Assembly (NCBI RefSeq): GCF_013407935.1
Contig: NZ_JACBZU010000002.1
Location: 310,001 to 374,000, forward strand
Source of the DNA: Allomuricauda sp. ARW1Y1
GTDB taxonomy: Bacteria; Bacteroidota; Bacteroidia; Flavobacteriales; Flavobacteriaceae
Length of the DNA: 64,000 bases
Direction: 5' to 3'
Below are positions 29,201-37,286 of this stretch, piece after piece. The stretch's first letter is position 1; each line of letters begins with the position of its first letter. Both the position numbers and the translations under genes were made by a program. The notes beneath the pieces are model-generated. The model made no database searches and was not told the DNA's origin. It saw nothing but the letters and a program-made list of their open reading frames with translations.

Positions 29201-29413
29201 AGATTGGGCGATGCTTCCTATTATGTGGGCACCCGAAAATCTGGAATAACGGCCACCGAACGTAGAATGATTCGGTTTGCCGAAGAAGAACTAAAGGCTG
29301 CATTGGACAAGACCAATGCCTTCTTTAATGACAAATGGAAATCGTACCGGACTTCCATTGAATCATTGGACCTTTCTCCCTTCAAGGAGACAGAACGCTT
29401 TAACCTAAATTAA
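26204..29413 (+). CDS. Secreted sortilin/VPS10-like Asp-box propeller protein (paralogue 2)
   Basis: 1069 residues with a signal peptide (about 1-19, SISAQ). It aligns through its length with the protein at 6454-9486 (shared NIGPAGMSGR / HIGPALMSGR starts, SIGAVA, GVFKTTDGGETW, NVYGG-QDNGSW). Asp boxes include SLDGGKSW, TTDGGETW, THDGGKTW, STDGGFKW, STDKGLTW and SLDAGNNW. A lysine/glutamate-rich linker of about 35 residues lies near residues 788-822, absent from paralogue 1, before a beta domain and a helical tail. It is followed after 7 bp by an S9 peptidase, so the pair is probably an operon. The function is unproven. Confidence 0.87.
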   Translation: MKKSIFFVLLLIATSISAQEFSMDLVQDMKPRNIGPAGMSGRVTAIDVVHSNPDVMFVGTASGGLWKSTSGGIKWEPVFDNEVTASIGAVAIQQSNPSVIWVGTGEGNPRNSLNGGYGIYKSLDGGKSWKSMGLEKTRHIHRVIIDPTDPNTVYVGAIGSPWGEHPERGVFKTTDGGETWEKVLFVNNKTGVADLVMDPTNPNKLIAAMWEHKREPWFFNSGGAGSGLHMTHDGGKTWKKITAEDGLPKGDLGRIGVAIARNKPNIVYALVEAKKNALYKSTDGGFKWEKINDKEDIGNRPFYYSEIYVDPQNENRVYSVFTYINVSEDGGKNFSQLMPAYGVDNGVHPDHHAWWIHPENGQFMLDGNDGGLNITKNGGKTWRFIGNLPVAQFYHISTDNEYPYNVYGGMQDNGSWRGPAYVWRQQGIRNSYWQEIAFGDGFDVVPDPDDSRYGYAMSQQGYVSRYDWQTGDGYIVRPTPPDADTKLRFNWNAAIGQDPFNNSTVYFGSQFVHKSTDKGLTWEVISPDLTTNDKEKQKQSESGGLTMDATGAENHCTIIVIEPSPVEQNMLWVGTDDGRVHYTLNGGETWTEVTKNIKGLPAGSWVPQIKASQNNKGEALLVANDYRRFNYTPYAYRTKDYGKTWTRIVDENDVKGYTLSIIEDPKNPNLMFLGTDDGLYISLDAGNNWKKWNKGFPTVSTKDLAIHSREQDLVIGTFGRAAWVLDDIRPLRKLAGNTSVLQKDISLFDSPDAYLAAYQQPTGSRFGGDAIFNGENRESGAMITYYLKEGSKKDKEEGKEDKEKDEENADDKKSKEKTKDSIFFEFYDGDRLIRTLKYKTPEKAGFHRIYWNLDEKGPDRPSRTIRKRDRERGGVEVKPGTYKVKVVYGESTDSTPVTVRTDPRLDVSLAAINEVYETSKKLEGYTQTAADAVKQLVESKDLANKFKKELKELGEDKFKEQIKASEAIVKQIDSVVALYLGKEDKRQGITDDPEPNVMTRLGDASYYVGTRKSGITATERRMIRFAEEELKAALDKTNAFFNDKWKSYRTSIESLDLSPFKETERFNLN

Positions 29414-29420
29414 AGAATTC

Positions 29421-31340
29421 ATGAAAAAATTATTGGCCTTTGCCCTTATTGTAAGTGTTTGGGCATGTAAAGAAGAGAAAAAGGAACCTTCCGTCGCCGA
29501 GACGATGAAGACCTACACCATTTCACAGATGATGGACAACGAGTCCATCGCTGGTGGAAGCTTTTCACCGGACAAGTCCAAATTACTGGTCTCCAGTAAC
29601 CGTTCAGGTATTTACAACATGTACACCATCCCAACTTCGGGTGGCGAAATGATGCCCGTTACCCAATCGGACAGTTCGTCGGTATTTGCCATCTCCTACT
29701 TTCCAAAAGATGAACGAATGCTGTTCCGAATGGATAACAATGGGGATGAAATCTACCATATTTTCGTTCGCGATACGGATGGAAGCTTTAAAGACCTAAC
29801 CCCGGAAGAAGGGGCGCGTTCCCTATTTTATCAGTGGTCCGAGGACAAGTCGGCATTTTTCTACGGTTCCAACAAGCGTGACAACCGTTTTGTGGACCTC
29901 TACAAAATGGATTTGGAAAGTATGACCTCAGAATTGGTGTACGAAAACAACGATGGCTATGATGTTGGCGTAGTCTCCCCGGACGAAAAGTATGTCGCCT
30001 TGAGCAAATCCATCAATACCAATGATAGTGATTTGTTCCTGTACAATCTAGAGTCCAAGGAGCTGACCCAAATCAATGAAAACCAAAGTGGAAATGCGCC
30101 ACAGGATTTTTCACCGGATGGAATGGCATTTTATTACACCACCGATGATGGAAGCGAGTTTTCCTATTTGATGAAGTACAACATGGCCGATGCCTCCTAC
30201 GAGAAGGCCATGGAACGGGATTGGGATATTTCGGGAAGTTATTTTACCGATCAGGGAACCTATCAAGTCACCTACATTAATGAGGACGCCAAAAATACCA
30301 TCGAAGTGATGGAAGTGGCCACAGGGAAGAATATTGATTTACCTGCGGTGGAAAACATGGAGATTACCAGCGTAAGTTTTTCGGATGACGAAAGCATGAT
30401 GCGATTCTACGCCGGGGGTTCGCACACTCCCTCCAATCTGTATGTGTACAATTTGGAGACCAAGGAGCAAAAACGATTGACCGATGTTTTGAATCCCGAG
30501 GTTCAAGCACAGGATTTGGTAAAAGCAGAGGTGGTTCGCTATAAATCGTTTGACGGACTGGAAATTCCAGCTATCTATTACAAACCGCATCAAGCCAGCG
30601 CTGAAACGCCTGTGCCCGCTTTGGTTTGGGTGCATGGGGGTCCAGGGGGACAATCCCGTCAAAACTTCAGTGCTTTCATCCAATACTTGGTCAACCACGG
30701 ATACGCCATTTTGGCCGTAAACAACCGTGGTAGTTCGGGATATGGTAAAACATTCTATCAAATGGATGACCTGAATCACGGTGACAAGGATTTGAAAGAT
30801 TGCGTGGAAGGCAAGAACTGGTTGGCACAACAACCAGAAATAGACGGTGAGAAAATCGGAATCATTGGAGGTTCCTACGGAGGTTACATGACGATGGCCG
30901 CCCTTACCTACACGCCCGAGGAATTTGATGTGGGGGTAAACTTATTCGGTGTTACCAACTGGATTCGAACCCTCAAAAGCATTCCACCATGGTGGGAATC
31001 TTTCAAGGATGCCCTTTACAAGGAATTGGGAGATCCTTACAGTGCTGATTCTGTGCGATTAAAGCAGATTTCTCCCCTATTCCACACCAGCAAGGTCACC
31101 AAACCGCTGATCGTACTCCAAGGTTCACAGGACCCCAGGGTGCTTCAAGCGGAATCGGATGAAATTGTAGCTGGCGTCCGCCAAAACGGTGTGCCTGTGG
31201 AATACGTGCTCTTTGAGGATGAAGGACACGGATTTGTGAAAAAAGAAAACCAAATCAAAGCATACAGCAAAATTTTGGAATTTTTGGATGAGTACCTAAA
31301 AGAAGAAAAGAGTACTCCTATTAAAGAAGAGAATTTATGA
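29421..31340 (+). CDS. S9 family serine peptidase (prolyl oligopeptidase/DPP-like) lipoprotein
   Basis: 639 residues with lipoprotein signal (VSVWACKEEK). Residues about 40-370 form a TolB-like propeller (GGSFSPDKSKLLVSSNRSG). The alpha/beta-hydrolase domain follows: oxyanion region WVHGGPGGQSRQNF, nucleophile Ser485 in GGSYGGYMT, Asp in QGSQDPRV, His in FEDEGHGF. It cleaves short peptides, often after proline, at the cell surface or in the periplasm. It is the second gene of a likely three-gene unit with the Asp-box propeller and the DUF2490 protein, with which it overlaps by 4 bp. Confidence 0.92.
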   Translation: MKKLLAFALIVSVWACKEEKKEPSVAETMKTYTISQMMDNESIAGGSFSPDKSKLLVSSNRSGIYNMYTIPTSGGEMMPVTQSDSSSVFAISYFPKDERMLFRMDNNGDEIYHIFVRDTDGSFKDLTPEEGARSLFYQWSEDKSAFFYGSNKRDNRFVDLYKMDLESMTSELVYENNDGYDVGVVSPDEKYVALSKSINTNDSDLFLYNLESKELTQINENQSGNAPQDFSPDGMAFYYTTDDGSEFSYLMKYNMADASYEKAMERDWDISGSYFTDQGTYQVTYINEDAKNTIEVMEVATGKNIDLPAVENMEITSVSFSDDESMMRFYAGGSHTPSNLYVYNLETKEQKRLTDVLNPEVQAQDLVKAEVVRYKSFDGLEIPAIYYKPHQASAETPVPALVWVHGGPGGQSRQNFSAFIQYLVNHGYAILAVNNRGSSGYGKTFYQMDDLNHGDKDLKDCVEGKNWLAQQPEIDGEKIGIIGGSYGGYMTMAALTYTPEEFDVGVNLFGVTNWIRTLKSIPPWWESFKDALYKELGDPYSADSVRLKQISPLFHTSKVTKPLIVLQGSQDPRVLQAESDEIVAGVRQNGVPVEYVLFEDEGHGFVKKENQIKAYSKILEFLDEYLKEEKSTPIKEENL

Positions 31341-32035
31341 TCAAAAGACTTTTGACCTTGGTGTTCCTGACCGGAGCATTGAGTGCAAACCTACATGCCC
31401 AAACTCCCGGTGAAGAAGAACTGGGAGCTTGGTTCATGTATTTTGGGACCAATCAAATTGCAGAACGTTTCAGTATACATTCCGAAGCACAATTTCGGTA
31501 CTATGAAACCACGGATAATTTTAATCAAATGCTGTTACGAACTGGTCTCAATTATCACATCAATCCAGATGCCATGGCCACCATCGGCTATGCCTTTATT
31601 CAAACGGACACCTCTTTTGAGGACATCATGGGTGAAGTGGACAGCAGGGAAAACCGGATTTTCCAGCAATTTATATTAAGGGACAAAGTGTGGGAGTTCC
31701 TCTTTGAACATCGTTACCGTTTGGAACAGCGCTTTTTTGACTTTGGGGATGTTACGGATACCCAGCATAGGGCACGCTATCGGATACAGGTTACCCTTCC
31801 GCTAACGGATACGTTTTTCCTCAACTTTTACGATGAACTGTTCATTAACCTACAGGATAATCTATTTGACCAAAACAGGCTATACGCAGCTTTTGGAGTG
31901 AATATCACAGAAAATAGCAACATACAGTTGGGATACCTGAGAAATCAATTTGCCAATGCGGTGTTCGACAGATTACAGTTTGCCGTGTTCTACAATCCCG
32001 ACCTCAGAGGACTTTTTAAAAAGAAGCAACCTTAG
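31337..32035 (+). CDS. DUF2490 domain outer-membrane protein
   Basis: 232 residues with a signal peptide (about 1-21, LHAQ). The mature part alternates amphipathic strands (RFSIHSEAQFRYYET, FLFEHRYRLEQRFFD, RARYRIQVTLPL, LFINLQDNLFDQNRLYAAFG) as expected for a small beta barrel of the DUF2490 family. The function is unknown. The start overlaps the stop of the S9 peptidase gene (ATGA), which implies translational coupling. It may be a porin-like partner for peptide uptake, but that is only context. Confidence 0.85.
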   Translation: MIKRLLTLVFLTGALSANLHAQTPGEEELGAWFMYFGTNQIAERFSIHSEAQFRYYETTDNFNQMLLRTGLNYHINPDAMATIGYAFIQTDTSFEDIMGEVDSRENRIFQQFILRDKVWEFLFEHRYRLEQRFFDFGDVTDTQHRARYRIQVTLPLTDTFFLNFYDELFINLQDNLFDQNRLYAAFGVNITENSNIQLGYLRNQFANAVFDRLQFAVFYNPDLRGLFKKKQP

Positions 32036-32112
32036 AAATACCGAAGGTAATCCTTGACACAGGCGTAAATAATGCCTACCTTATTAGCTAATCTTAAAAA
32101 CATCATTTTTAA

Positions 32113-32700
32113 ATGAAAAAATTACAAACAACAGCCTTAGCGCTGCTATTAATAACAGCATTTGGCTGTAAACAAGCAAAAAAAGAAGCGGAGGAGACTA
32201 CCGAAGAAGTAGAAGAAACTGTAGAACAAGTAGCGGAGAAAATGGATCCTGAGGTCATCACCTTCTCCATGGAACCTAAAAGCGACAGCAACGTAAGTGG
32301 CGAAGTGGTTTTTACGCAAGATGAAGGACAAGTGATTATGCGGGCCACCTTTCTTGGGTTGGACGAAGGCGAGCATGCCATCCACTTGCACGAAAAGGCA
32401 GACTGTTCATCCGCAGATGGAACATCAACTGGAGGACATTGGAACCCAACCTACGAGCAACATGGCAAGTGGGGCTCGGAAGATGGATATCACAAAGGCG
32501 ATATTGGCAACTTTACCGCCGACGCCGATGGTAATGGCACCGTTGAATTCATGACCGACGAATGGTGCATTGGTTGCGGTGATGATACCAAGGATATTTT
32601 AGGCAAAGCGGTAATTGTTCACCAAGGCGTGGACGACTACACTTCACAGCCTTCTGGTGCCGCTGGCGCAAGAATTGCTTGCACAGGAATTATCCAGTAA
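32113..32700 (+). CDS. Cu-Zn superoxide dismutase family lipoprotein
   Basis: 195 residues with lipobox ITAFGC, then a Glu-rich tether (about 25-45). The SOD_Cu fold has the copper/zinc ligands in HAIHLHEKADCSS, GGHWNP, EDGYHKGDIGN and VIVHQGVDDY, with the closing RIACTGII. It dismutates superoxide at the envelope. Two extra cysteines in WCIGCGDD replace part of the usual zinc/electrostatic loop, which is worth noting. It is monocistronic and ends in a terminator. Its signal sequence is nearly the same as that of the next gene, although the mature domains are unrelated. Confidence 0.93.
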   Translation: MKKLQTTALALLLITAFGCKQAKKEAEETTEEVEETVEQVAEKMDPEVITFSMEPKSDSNVSGEVVFTQDEGQVIMRATFLGLDEGEHAIHLHEKADCSSADGTSTGGHWNPTYEQHGKWGSEDGYHKGDIGNFTADADGNGTVEFMTDEWCIGCGDDTKDILGKAVIVHQGVDDYTSQPSGAAGARIACTGIIQ

Positions 32701-32720
32701 GCTGAGCATACATAAACAAG

Positions 32721-32751
32721 AAAAAAGCCGTCCGTTGGATGGCTTTTTTTA
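32721..32751 (+). terminator. Intrinsic terminator after the SOD gene
   Basis: Stem AAGCCGTCC with GGATGGCTT (one G-T pair) around a GTT loop, A-run before and T-run after, 20 bp beyond the stop. Confidence 0.85.
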
Positions 32752-32805
32752 TTGACCCAAATTCAATTATGAGCTAACTTAGTGCTTATTAAAAATGTAC
32801 TCAAA

Positions 32806-33435
32806 ATGAAAAATCTACAACTTGCAGCCTTGGCCCTACTCATCATAACAGCCTTTAGCTGCAAAAAAGCCCAAAAAGAGGAGGAAAAAACAGAAGTCAA
32901 GGCATCTACAGCAAGCTATAGCCTCGTGCAAGATTCCACCGACGTACGTTTTACGGCCTACAAGACAACCGACAAGGTTCCCGTTGGCGGTACCTTCCAA
33001 CAAGTGGAGGTCACCTATACCGCAGGAGAAACTCCAAAGGAAACCATCGATGGACTTGAATTCACCATTCCGGTGAGCAGCCTTTTCACCAATGATCCTA
33101 CCAACATAAGGGATCCCAAAATCATCGAGTTCTTTTTCAACAAAATGGTGGAGACCCAAAACATAACGGGTAAATTCTCGCTAAAGGATGCCAAGAACTG
33201 TTCGGTTACCCTGAGTATGAACGGGGTATCGGCCGAACTACCCATGGAATATGAAATCACAGAAGACAACCATGTCAATTTTACTGGGGTTATGGACCTA
33301 AAACAATGGGATGCGCTCAATGCATTGGCCTCACTCAATGAAGCTTGTAAAATATTGCATACCGGTGCCGACGGTGTAAGCAAAACCTGGGACGAAGTTG
33401 CTATTAATGCTTCGGTATGGCTGACCCAACAATAA
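32806..33435 (+). CDS. YceI-like family lipoprotein
   Basis: 209 residues from the ATG at 32806, preferred over a GTG 24 bp upstream because it gives a clean lipoprotein signal (IITAFSCKK). The body has the lipocalin-like YceI pattern: DSTDVRFTAYKTTDKVPVGGTF at the first strand, shortened here to its core VGGTFQQVEV, GLEFTIPVSSLFT, NITGKFSLKD and MDLKQWDALNALASLNEACK. YceI proteins bind isoprenoid or amphiphilic ligands in the periplasm; in Bacteroidota many lipoprotein forms have unknown ligands. It has its own terminator, and its upstream region begins just after the SOD terminator. Confidence 0.82.
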   Translation: MKNLQLAALALLIITAFSCKKAQKEEEKTEVKASTASYSLVQDSTDVRFTAYKTTDKVPVGGTFQQVEVTYTAGETPKETIDGLEFTIPVSSLFTNDPTNIRDPKIIEFFFNKMVETQNITGKFSLKDAKNCSVTLSMNGVSAELPMEYEITEDNHVNFTGVMDLKQWDALNALASLNEACKILHTGADGVSKTWDEVAINASVWLTQQ

Positions 33436-33463
33436 GTATTTCCAATAGGATAAAGATTTATGG

Positions 33464-33492
33464 AAAGAGCTGCCAATCGCAGCTCTTTTTTT
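33464..33492 (+). terminator. Intrinsic terminator after the YceI gene
   Basis: Perfect stem AAAGAGCTGC (33464-33473) with GCAGCTCTTT (33479-33488), loop of five, then more T. It occupies the region that an over-extended start of the sigma-factor gene would cover, which argues for the ATG at 33511. Confidence 0.9.
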
Positions 33493-33510
33493 ATATATTT
33501 AGCCACTTCA

Positions 33511-34038
33511 ATGAACTTGGACAACCTCATACAACAATTTCAAAAAAAGGATAGTGCTGCCTTTGAAACCTTGTACCATATGTATGCGGAAAATATCTGT
33601 GGTGTCATTAATGTGATCGTGAAGGATGCGGAGCGCTCCCAAGAGCTCTGCCAGGATGTTTTTGTGAAGGTCTGGGAAAAATCGGACCAGTACGATGCTT
33701 CCAAGGGACGGTTTTTTACCTGGATATTGAACATCGCAAGGAATGCCGCCATCGACGAAGTGCGTTCAAAAAGCCATAAAAACCAAAAAAAGAACCTTCC
33801 TGTTGATTCTCTCGTAGGTATTTTTGAAAACAGCGAAGATCTGAACAGTAAAATGGACACTATCGGACTTCAGTCTCTCCTAAAAGGATTGAAGGAAAAG
33901 TGTATTTTGCTGATCGATATGCTTTATTTTAAGGGCTACACCCAAAAGGAAGCCGCCAAAGAGCTGAATACGCCAATTGGCACGATAAAAACAAGAATAA
34001 GAAGCTGTATTTCGAGCATTAGAAAAAATATGGCATGA
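33511..34038 (+). CDS. ECF-type RNA polymerase sigma factor
   Basis: 175 residues. Sigma region 2 shows DVFVKVWEKSDQYDASKG and FFTWILNIARNAAIDEVRS; region 4 shows LYFKGYTQKEAAKELNTPIGTIKTRIRS, of which QKEAAKELNTPIGTIKTR is the recognition helix-turn-helix. The start at 33511 matches the usual N terminus and lies past the preceding terminator. The stop overlaps the anti-sigma gene start by 4 bp. It probably directs an envelope-stress regulon; its own promoter may lie between 33493 and 33510, but no clear motif is visible. Confidence 0.93.
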   Translation: MNLDNLIQQFQKKDSAAFETLYHMYAENICGVINVIVKDAERSQELCQDVFVKVWEKSDQYDASKGRFFTWILNIARNAAIDEVRSKSHKNQKKNLPVDSLVGIFENSEDLNSKMDTIGLQSLLKGLKEKCILLIDMLYFKGYTQKEAAKELNTPIGTIKTRIRSCISSIRKNMA

Positions 34039-34838
34039 GCATGGATGTGAAAGAATACATAGCATCTGGAATTTTGGAACTCTACGTAGCTGGAGCCTTG
34101 TCACCTGAAGAGAATCTTGAGGTGCAGCACTATGCCCTTCAGTATCCTGAAATACAAAAAGAAATCGAGACAATCGAAAATGCTGTTCTAGAGCTAACGG
34201 AAGCCGCTTCGCCCAAAATGCCCGAGAACGGTTTTGCCAAGATAAAGGCAGAAATAAACGATGTTATTCCGTTTACACCAGAAGCTTCCAAAAGTAGCGG
34301 AACTCCCTGGGGCAGCTATTTGGGCTGGGCAGCATCGGTATTATTGGCCATAGGTCTCTTCTGGTTATATACGGAAAACAATAAGCTGAAGAACCAAATA
34401 GAGCTTACCAACCAAGAAAAGCAAAGCTTGGAAGATATCTTATCCGATACCCAAGCGGAAATCACTTCAAAGGAAATGCTGCTGCAGGAAATCAGGGATA
34501 AAGATGTTTCCGTAATCGCCCTTGGCGGGCAAACCGTTTCTCCTTCCTCCTATGCAAAAGCCTATTGGAACAAGGAAGAACAGAAAGTTATTATCGATGC
34601 CCAAGGGCTTCCCGAACCTCCTGAGGGATTCACCTACCAAGTTTGGTCCTTAAAATTGGACCCACTTACCCCCACCAGTCTAGGGTTGTTGGATGATTTT
34701 GCATCACAGGACAATAAACTCTTCACCTTAGAAAATGCCAACGAATCCGAAGCTTTTGGTATCACCTTGGAGCCCGAGGGTGGAAGTGAAACCCCAACAC
34801 TGGAGCAATTGTACACATTAGGTGCCGTTGGTGCGTAA
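34035..34838 (+). CDS. Membrane anti-sigma factor, RskA-like
   Basis: 267 residues. The N-terminal cytoplasmic part (about 1-93) resembles zinc-less anti-sigma domains (YIASGILELYVAGALSPEEN). One membrane segment at about 95-112 (YLGWAASVLLAIGLFWLY) is followed by a coiled coil to about 155 and a periplasmic RskA C-terminal domain (PPEGFTYQVWSLKLDPLTP). It holds the cognate sigma factor at the membrane until a signal releases it. Overlap with the sigma gene (ATGA) supports a matched pair. The signal and protease are not identified. Confidence 0.92.
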   Translation: MSMDVKEYIASGILELYVAGALSPEENLEVQHYALQYPEIQKEIETIENAVLELTEAASPKMPENGFAKIKAEINDVIPFTPEASKSSGTPWGSYLGWAASVLLAIGLFWLYTENNKLKNQIELTNQEKQSLEDILSDTQAEITSKEMLLQEIRDKDVSVIALGGQTVSPSSYAKAYWNKEEQKVIIDAQGLPEPPEGFTYQVWSLKLDPLTPTSLGLLDDFASQDNKLFTLENANESEAFGITLEPEGGSETPTLEQLYTLGAVGA

Positions 34839-34912
34839 ACAAAAAAGAAGGCAGCCCAGGTTTACCTGAACCACCTTCAAAACTTAGATTACCTAAAAAA
34901 AACAATCGAATA

Positions 34913-35560
34913 TTAAAGTTTAATACCCACTCCAAATCCGAAGATCCATGGGTTGATGTCCACATCTGCATCTACGGTGGCACCCAAAGCGGTGGTTGCG
35001 TTTACGGTTGCTGTGGTATTCAAGAACAGCTTTTTAACATCAAAATTCAAAAACCATTTATCGTTGAGCATATAATCAAACCCGCTTTGTAATGCAAAGC
35101 CAACAGCCGTATCGTATTCAATGTCGTCCACAACAGGTCCTTCATCAACTCCATAAAAAAGGGTGAGGTTGACCCCTGCTCCAACGTAAGGGACAAAATT
35201 GCCTCCGGTAAAGTGGTATTGACCGGTTAGCGTAGGGGGCAATAACCATACACTTCCCAAATCAATTTCCCCGGCAGCGGTTTCCACGGCTTTAACATCG
35301 TGTTTGGCCGTACCCAAAATCAATTCCATGGACCAGTTTTCATTAAAAAAATAAGTAATGTCCAACTCGGGAACCACGGCAGTGGAAATATCAACATCGC
35401 CACCAATGGCTTCAATATCGGCACTCTCATCTGGAGAAATTACAATTCCCCTCAACCTGAACTGCCATGTGCCACCATTATCTGCTGGAGCATCCTGAGC
35501 CATTGCGAAATTGGAGAGTCCCAAGAGGGCCACTACCGCTACAAGTAATTTTTTTCTCAT
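34913..35560 (-). CDS. OmpW-family outer-membrane beta barrel
   Basis: 215 residues with a signal peptide (about 1-22, FAMAQ). It has the OmpW pattern of eight strands: RLRGIVISPDES, VVPELDITYFFNENWSMELI, GSVWLLPPTLTGQYHF, FVPYVGAGVNLTLFY, ALQSGFDYMLNDKWFLNFDVKK and a C-terminal strand ending in leucine (FGFGVGIKL). OmpW forms a narrow hydrophobic channel in the outer membrane. The gene converges with the sigma/anti-sigma operon across 74 bp that contain a weak GAAGG/CCTTC hairpin. Confidence 0.92.
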   Translation of the reverse strand: MRKKLLVAVVALLGLSNFAMAQDAPADNGGTWQFRLRGIVISPDESADIEAIGGDVDISTAVVPELDITYFFNENWSMELILGTAKHDVKAVETAAGEIDLGSVWLLPPTLTGQYHFTGGNFVPYVGAGVNLTLFYGVDEGPVVDDIEYDTAVGFALQSGFDYMLNDKWFLNFDVKKLFLNTTATVNATTALGATVDADVDINPWIFGFGVGIKL

Positions 35561-35694
35561 CGTGTGTTATTTTATATTGATGGAACAAAACTACCGTGCG
35601 GACTTTTCGGAGAATATGATGTTTATCATTGGAAAACATCCGAAAATATACAACCTAATGGAAATATGCGATAAGCATATTGGAAATCAACACA

Positions 35695-36675
35695 TTAAAA
35701 CCATTTTTTTCTTTTGAAAATGATGATGGAAATGATGGTGACCACAAACATGAGGCCCAAAAGAATAAAATAACCATTTTTCCATTGCAGTTCGGGCATA
35801 TACTCAAAGTTCATCCCATAAATGCCCGCCATAAAAGTTAAGGGAATAAACACCACGGAAAATATGGTCAGGGTTTTCATCACCTCGTTCAGTCGATGGC
35901 CCTGAACGCTAAAAAATAGGTTGATTTGGCTTTCCAGTTCCATAATGTCGGAATCAATATCGGTGATCAAACCATTGATTTGCTCCCGCAATTCACTAAA
36001 GTATTTGGTTTGAAATCCTTTAATTTCCACTCTTTCCAATCGGATGATGATGTCCCGCAGACCATGGGAAGCTTTTTTAAACTCTTGGATCAATGCTTTT
36101 TTCTGTTCCACTTCGAACATAAACTCCGGAGTGGGCTCCCGCTTTACAAGGGCTTCCAAGGCATTTTCCATGACCACGATATCTTCGTATTTTTCCTTGT
36201 AATTGGTAATCAGGGTTTCCAAAATAAAGAACAAAAGGTAATCGGCCTTCTTTTTTCGAATGATGCCCTTGTTCTCAAAGATTCGCTGACGTATCCAATC
36301 AAAATGGTCGCCCCACATTTCTTGGATGCACCAATTAAAGTCTTTGGAAACCACAAAATACATCTGTTCGGACTCCATGCTATCGTGTTCCGTTTTCAGG
36401 ATTCGGGCAGCAATAAACAACTGGTCTTCGAGAACGATGACCTTGTTTCCCATCTTTTGGTTCAGCAATAGGCGCAACAGGAAATCATCCAGCCCATTTT
36501 CGTTGACCATCTGCCTAAATTCATCCATATACTCCAAACCATAGGTGTTCACCCAAGTAATGGATTTATCGCCCTTGGAAAGTTGCATATCCTCTTGTAG
36601 GGAGAACTTTCGGTTATAGTAATTGTCCGGTGAGTAATTGATCACCCATGAATTTTCTTCAAAATCTGTGTTCAT
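35695..36675 (-). CDS. corA: CorA-type magnesium/cobalt transporter
   Basis: 326 residues. A long cytoplasmic N-terminal domain and a stalk helix rich in charged residues precede two membrane segments near the C terminus. The selectivity motif YGMNF follows the first membrane segment (FIPLTFMAGIYGMNF), and the last residues are basic (FKRKKWF), as in CorA pentamers. It takes up Mg2+ passively. It diverges from the MscS-like gene across 71 bp. Confidence 0.94.
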   Translation of the reverse strand: MNTDFEENSWVINYSPDNYYNRKFSLQEDMQLSKGDKSITWVNTYGLEYMDEFRQMVNENGLDDFLLRLLLNQKMGNKVIVLEDQLFIAARILKTEHDSMESEQMYFVVSKDFNWCIQEMWGDHFDWIRQRIFENKGIIRKKKADYLLFFILETLITNYKEKYEDIVVMENALEALVKREPTPEFMFEVEQKKALIQEFKKASHGLRDIIIRLERVEIKGFQTKYFSELREQINGLITDIDSDIMELESQINLFFSVQGHRLNEVMKTLTIFSVVFIPLTFMAGIYGMNFEYMPELQWKNGYFILLGLMFVVTIISIIIFKRKKWF

Positions 36676-36746
36676 GGTAGTTATGATATGATGGGTTTAT
36701 TTGTAGTTTAGCTCTATAAGTTAAACCAAATTTACTAAGAACCATC

Positions 36747-37286
36747 ATGATTGAAGCGATGCCCTACAAAACGGAGATTTTGTTCACCATTATTCTTTTG
36801 AGTATACTGATTTTGCTCAATTCCTTGAGCAAAAGAGCCATTAGAAGGTTTGGCAGATCTAGTTCGATTGATATGAACAGCAGGAAAATCATATTTTACC
36901 TGAGCAATTTGCTTTTCTATCTGCTTGCCTTCATCGGTATTTCGTTGATTTGGGGTGTCAACATGAAAGATTTTTCGGTGTTTATCTCTTCTGTATTGGC
37001 CATTTTGGGCGTTGGTTTTGTGGCCCAGTGGTCCATCCTATCCAACTTAACGGCAAGTGTGATCCTTTTCTTTAACCATCCACTTCGGTTAGGGGACCGA
37101 ATCCGCGTAATGGACAAAGACTTTGATTGGACTGGAAAGGTGGAGGATATTAGCGGATTTTATCTTTTTATGCGGACGGATGATGGAAAACAAATCACTA
37201 TTCCGACCAACTTGGTCATTCAAAAAGGCATCGAAATCCTGCATGAAGATGTGGCTGAACCCAAGCAACCAGTTCCTGAAGAATAA
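36747..37286 (+). CDS. Short MscS-family mechanosensitive channel
   Basis: 179 residues. Three hydrophobic segments (about 10-26, 48-68, 72-100) are followed by the pore/beta-domain signature AILGVGFVAQWSILSNLTASVILFF, here cited by its core GVGFVAQWSILSNL, and HPLRLGDRIRV. The protein ends soon after the beta domain (TIPTNLVIQKGIEI), so the C-terminal alpha-beta cage of MscS is absent. Such mini-MscS proteins are common in Bacteroidota. It likely relieves osmotic pressure, and its neighbour is an ion transporter. Confidence 0.9.
   Translation: MIEAMPYKTEILFTIILLSILILLNSLSKRAIRRFGRSSSIDMNSRKIIFYLSNLLFYLLAFIGISLIWGVNMKDFSVFISSVLAILGVGFVAQWSILSNLTASVILFFNHPLRLGDRIRVMDKDFDWTGKVEDISGFYLFMRTDDGKQITIPTNLVIQKGIEILHEDVAEPKQPVPEE

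Noticed and set aside
33460-33510. Longer N terminus for the sigma factor
   Set aside because: The extra codons run through a perfect terminator stem and T-run; the conserved N terminus starts at 33511.
34845-34880. Terminator after the anti-sigma gene
   Set aside because: The GAAGG/CCTTC hairpin is weak and interrupted, and no T-run follows; only a possibility.
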